From assembly GCF_030463535.1 (NCBI RefSeq), contig NC_132900.1:25196456-25260455 (forward strand): a stretch of DNA of 64,000 nucleotides. The letters run 5' to 3'. The notes under the pieces are model-generated. The model was given only the letters and a program-made list of their open reading frames with translations. It ran no database searches and was not told the DNA's origin. Made by a program: the position numbers and the translations under genes. The stretch comes from Salminus brasiliensis (taxonomy: Eukaryota > Chordata > Actinopteri > Characiformes > Bryconidae). Below are positions 59,280 through 64,000 of this stretch, piece after piece. Within the stretch, counting starts at the first letter, position 1. Every line of letters begins with the position of its first letter.

Positions 59280-60180
59280 ATAACCGTAAAAAAGCACTAT
59301 CACTAAATCATCCCAGTGCAAAACAGTTTCTCCCTTGGTGAGGAGCTGGACACCTGCTGATGGGGAGATGAGGCAGACTGAACCAGGTTGAGGCAGACTG
59401 AAGTACATGTCTGACTCTGGCCCTGCAGAAGAGCATAAATACACCCATACTGCTGAAGCTCGCACTGTTCAGGGATCAAAAGGTTCACGTTTCATTAAAT
59501 ACCATAATGTCCAGCAGGACACAGAGCTGAGGAACCACACTGCTTTGGAAGCACACAGAGCCGTTTTTTAATTAGCACTGGTGCTCTAACAGGAAAAGTC
59601 AAAACAGCAGAAGCAGTTAGGACACCCTCCACCCTTCATCCAGTTACACACCGCCATCTGGTCACTGGTGGCGATGATTCAGATGAAACGCCTGGGAACA
59701 GCCCATAATTACAAAGGGCCATTGGGGGGCAAGGGTCCAGTGTGGTCAAATAACGCAGGTGGACAAATTCATGCATATTCCAACATTAGCACAGGAGAGC
59801 AAAGCTGGGAGCAAAGCCAAAGGAACAAAAGCACAGAGGCCTGTCTTTCAGTGTGATTCTTTTATGCAAATGTAATGTTCGAAGTTAGGCCACGCTGGGG
59901 TTTGGGGTTGAGGATGGGAAGTTTGGGTCTGGAGAAGATTCCTGTTTTCTTTCATTCTTAATGTTCCTGATTCTATCCAGTGGTTCCACGTAAAAATGCA
60001 CCCCTATTAGGAGAGGAACTGTATGTAAATCATGTTATAGAAAAAAGGAGTGGATGCATAGGCAGATAAAAAGCATTTGTTTGTATGTGTTTGACCACTA
60101 GGGGTGCTAGTATGCACATAGTATATAGATGCTTATAGGTTATACATCACACAGTAGCTGGCTAATCTTTTAGCAAAAAA
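59280..60180. other. Intergenic, nothing recognised as a gene
   Basis: No spliced exon is visible. A CTCF-like ACCACTAGGGGTGCTA lies at 60094-60109. Confidence 0.45.
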
Positions 60181-60184
60181 GAAA

Positions 60185-60712
60185 ATATGTCAGTGAGTCA
60201 GTGAATCAGTCATCCAGTCAGGGAATAAATCATCTATTCAGTGAATCAGTGAATCAGGTATCTAGTCAGTCAGTCAGTAGCTGAATCAGTCATCCAGTCA
60301 GTGAGTCAGTGATCCAGTCAGGGAATCAGTCATCTAGTTAGTGAGTCAGTGAATCAGTAATCTAGTTAGTGAGTCAGTTGGTGAATAACTGAATCAGTCA
60401 TCCATTCAGTGAATCAGTTAGTGAATCAGTCAATCATCAATTCAGTGAATCAGTCATTCAGTCAGTGAATTAGTCATCCAGCCAATGAATCAGTCATCCA
60501 GTTAGTGAGCTAGTGAATCAGTCATCCCATCAGTGAATCAGTCATCCAGTGGGGAATGAGTCATCCAGTCAGTGAATCAGTCCTGTAACTTGTAACTGAG
60601 TGAATTAGTAAATCAGTGAATCAGTGATCCAGTCAGACCTTCAGTCAACTAGTGATTGAGTCAGTGATCCAGTCAGTGCATCAGTCATCCAGTTGGTGAA
60701 TAAGTGAATCTG
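60185..60712. repeat. Minisatellite (TCAGTGAATCAGTCATCCAG), forward array
   Basis: Degenerate units of about 20 bp are made of GAATCAGTCATCCAGTCAGT. TGAGTCA/TGAATCA heptamers recur. An inverted array of the same motif lies at 61195-61570. Confidence 0.92.
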
Positions 60713-61194
60713 GTTTTAAGGTCCCATAGGGCCGACACTCATGAGAAAATGTGAAATATTCGAAACATCTGGCACATCTGTAACACTGAAAAAGCTGTTT
60801 ATCTGTGCAGTTGTACAAGAAGAGATTATATGGAAAATGTCCCACAGGTAGTAAACATATGCTGTTGAAACATTGTGTGAGTCAGTAAATGTCACTCCTG
60901 CTGTAATTGGCCATGTGAGGGTATGTTCTGTCCCTGCATGTGCGCCTGTTTCCAGGGTAATGGGGTAATGGCTGTGGTTATTGCTGTTTTTTAGAAGTCT
61001 GGCTATATGAATTAAGGTTCTCACATCAGCAGGAGCTGAAGGGTAAGACCGAATGCAGAAGGCACAAATTACTTATGTGGCACAGAACTTCAGAGCTGCA
61101 TTAAGAACAGTGGACGGCAGTGAATCAGTTCTACTGCACAGTGCAGTGGTGGTCAGCTATGAAAGAGAAAAAACAATAATCAGGTTCTCTGACT

Positions 61195-61570
61195 GATGCA
61201 CTGACTAAGTGATTGGATGACTGATTCATTGACTCACTGACTAGATGATAGACTAACTTACTGGATGGTTGAATCACTGACTGGATGACTGATTCACTGA
61301 CTCGCTGACTGGATGACTGCGTGATTGGATGACTGATTCACTGACTGTGTGATTGGGTGAATGATTCACTGACTCACTGACTGATTCCCTGACTCGTTGA
61401 CTGATTCACTGACTGGATGATAAATTCGCTGATTCACTGGCTGGATGATTGACTCACTGACTGGATGACTGACTCACTTACTAAGTGACTGATTTACTGA
61501 CTCACTGACTGGATAACTGATGGATTGACTGACTCACTGGATGATCTGATTCCCTGACTGATTTACTGAG
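61195..61570. repeat. Same minisatellite, inverted array
   Basis: Units like ACTGACTGGATGACTGATTC are the reverse complement of the array at 60185-60712. About 480 bp of non-repeat DNA separates the two. Confidence 0.92.
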
Positions 61571-61574
61571 TATT

Positions 61575-62345
61575 CCATTTATGGCCTGTATGGATTATTT
61601 TTGGAATGTACATACTACATTATACTACATTTCATTATATACTACACTTGCTGCAAAGTCCTTCACATGGTTTCATTTCAGAGGTAATTACACCTGTTAC
61701 AATGTTCCTGCTCGAACATTACAGGATACATTGTCCATGTTGTCCATCAAGTGGCACTGACTTACTCTTATCTAGCCAGAAGGTGGCAGTAAAACCCAGC
61801 TTGGTGTTGTGTGTTGACCTGCAGCCCTGAGGCCCGATTGTCATGTACAGAAATATATACACAAGACTGGAAGTATGCAGGGAAAAAAGAGCCAAAGGAC
61901 GAAGGGATTTAAGCGTTAATGAGGCACACTTATTTACTGCAAAATACCAAAACATCTTTCATCAGACATTCAAATCTACAGTCCAGCTCTTGTATGTACA
62001 AGTTTAGATCTGTGCTATAAAAGCTAAAAGAAAGACAATATTCATGCAAAGCGCTTCTGTTTGGAATGGTCTAAACACAAAAGCAGAAAATGAAAGACCA
62101 AAAAAAATACAGAGTGATGAGACAAAGGCAGTGAGAGCACTGCTTATGAACCTAATAATTAAAATGTGATGTACGTTCTTGCAAAGAGCAAAATTACCCG
62201 TTTGAAAGTATTTTTCAAAAAAGGATGGCAGGCACAGGTGATATCAATTATGAGACCGTAGAGCTATTACAGTAATCAGCTTGTTTACAGTAATAACACC
62301 ATAATAATCTCAAGGCACACTGGTAAGCAACCAGGCTGAACATAA

Positions 62346-62379
<34 letters not shown>

Positions 62380-63640
62380 AGATCACAATTCAAAAACACA
62401 CACTCTCTCTCGCCATACGCAGACTTTCATCAGACCTCATCATGTAGTCATCATAAATAGCGGATTGACCTATCCATGCTCCACCCACAAACCTTCATCT
62501 AATTGCTTACAATTTATCGCTACACCACCTATTTATTGTATAATAGTACATTTGGGTGTTATGTGAAAACACTCTGACAACGGTCTGGGCGTGGTCTTAA
62601 TATTGAATGACCATACGTGACTGACAGCCCTGTATCACTGGTGAGCCAAAATCGTTTACATTACCATGGCAACACACACAGCCTTGAGACAGAGAAGTTC
62701 ACAGCTGGGGTTTTAGCCGGGCTTCTCCTCACAGTGAAGCTGTGAAATGCTTACTAAATAATATGGATGGGCATCCAGGAAACGCACCCACACGGCATGC
62801 AGGCATAACTGGGTGAATGAACATCAGACATAGCAAACACGCAGACAGCTGGATAGCTAGCTAGCTCACTAAGATGCTTTCTAAGTTAGATTTAGCATGC
62901 CTGGTTGTTCAGATTTTAAAAAGAGGGCGGAGCCGTGTTGCAGGGGGCGCTCTAGCCAGGTTTGGAAGATCAAAAGTGTACTTGGTTGAGCATTGGTTCA
63001 GCTTGAGCCGATAACTATGGAAGAAGACATTTGCGGGTGTAGCCTGGATAGGTTAATTGACTGAAAGAGCCGCGGAAGAACGGGTTCTTTTGAGCAGATG
63101 AGATCGGACACCTCATTATTCTCAGACAAGACCGACTTACTATTGCACTTTCTTTTTTGCCCTTCAGGTACTGACACCTCAATCACTCCACACTTAACGC
63201 CCTCTTTCTCTTTTCACATCATCTATCTGTCTGACCACCTTCTGCCTTTCTCCTTCACTCCCTCTCTCCCTTTGTAAAAACTCCTTTCTTATTCTTTCAA
63301 GGAAACGGTCTGTCTGCCTACCTTGTCTCTTTTCACCTCCAGCTCTCGCGCTCAGTCTCTATCTTACACTCTCTTAAATATAATTATATTCAGTTAGTTT
63401 CACGGATCATGACATAGCATTACTCTCAGTCTTTCTCTTTTTCTCTCCTCCAGTGCAGAGCTCTGTTTTTTGAGTTTGGGTTCTCCATGGGTTTTGCCGT
63501 TAGATCAGAATCTCCACCAGGTCCGAGTCTGGTAACCTGATCTTCTGCCCTGCAGCCATTACAGCTGGACTGTCTGTGGACTTGCTCTGACTGGGTAGAG
63601 AATCTGTACACACAGAGATACACACACACACACACATCAG
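61575..63640. other. Intergenic, no convincing gene
   Basis: It contains a (CA)n run at about 62350-62378, CT-rich tracts at 63200-63300, and CTCF-like motifs at 61776-61790 and 62940-62954. Minus-strand frames at 62998-63186 and 63426-63668 resemble no family I know. Confidence 0.45.
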
Positions 63641-63679
63641 TGAAGCACTGAAGGAATTGCCTCCACAAGAAATTGACTA

Positions 63680-63980
63680 ATTTAATCTATGTTATCTGGT
63701 GATCTGGAGCCAGACTTGCCTCTACTCATCCTCAATTTTAGCCAATTACCCCCCCAAAGGGATACTGTTACATCGGCTAGCGGACAGCAGTGCCGGCCAG
63801 CATCACACTGGGGTGATGTGGGAGAGAGAGAGCCATCTACCCACCCGGAGAGAGCACGGCCAATAGTGCTCTCTCAGGCTCTGGCTGTTGATGGCAGGCC
63901 GAGGGCTGTTTTGTCATTGAAACATATAGGAATAAGTGGAGCTACACGTCACACTGCATCCAGCCAGCAGAGGCGCTAGA
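63680..63980 (+). mobile_element. Probable dispersed repeat at right edge
   Basis: 'GTGCCGGCCAGCATCACACT' and 'GAGAGAGCACGGCCAATAGT' look like the body of a common fish SINE or similar repeat. I see only one copy here, so the call is weak. Confidence 0.3.
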
Positions 63981-64000
63981 CCTGTGGTTGCTACACTTTT

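Noticed and set aside
62998-63186. Minus-strand frame that could be a terminal exon
   Set aside because: It has no recognisable family, no strong acceptor and no partner exon within the window.
63426-63668. Minus-strand frame with a possible acceptor near 63604
   Set aside because: Several frames are open for part of it, none matches a known protein, and there is no consistent neighbour exon.

Overview
The window is genomic DNA from a teleost fish. Genes are split into small exons with GT/AG borders, introns are full of microsatellites and minisatellites, and fish-type Tc1, LINE and SINE relics are frequent. The repeat mix looks ostariophysan (characin or catfish-like), but I cannot fix the species.

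Layout. Positions 1-14,350 hold two tandemly duplicated minus-strand C-type lectin genes. One is complete, with a signal peptide and five lectin domains (584 aa). The other runs off the left edge. Between them lie LINE fragments and a decayed Tc1 transposon with clear terminal inverted repeats. Positions 14,600-17,300 are repeat-rich intergenic DNA. A plus-strand gene for the small V-ATPase e subunit (atp6v0e2 type, 81 aa) spans 17,700-19,781, with a spliced 3' UTR further right. A CpG-rich promoter at about 24.5-24.7 kb leads into period2 (per2). Its 22 coding exons (28,309-39,371) join to exactly 1,399 codons, and its 3' UTR reaches about 41 kb.

Downstream and on the minus strand are two bHLH-Orange repressor genes ending in WRPW: a hes6 orthologue (45,520-47,638, 213 aa) and a her8-type gene (53,159-55,197, 197 aa). 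Linkage of per2 to hes6 matches PER2-HES6 in tetrapods. From 55.8 kb to the right edge I see no convincing gene, only minisatellites, an internally deleted Tc1 element, other transposon relics and some CTCF-like motifs.

How the genes relate. PER2 is a circadian clock repressor. Its putative promoter has an E-box, an E'-box, a D-box and a CRE in about 75 bp, resembling the light-responsive module known from zebrafish per2. HES6 and HER8 are neural and segmentation-clock type repressors. The lectins are probably secreted immune or recognition proteins, and atp6v0e2 is a housekeeping gene. I found no prokaryotic-type system, CRISPR array or obviously new gene system. The most striking unexplained structure is a perfect 59-bp-arm palindrome inside intron 1 of the her8-type gene.
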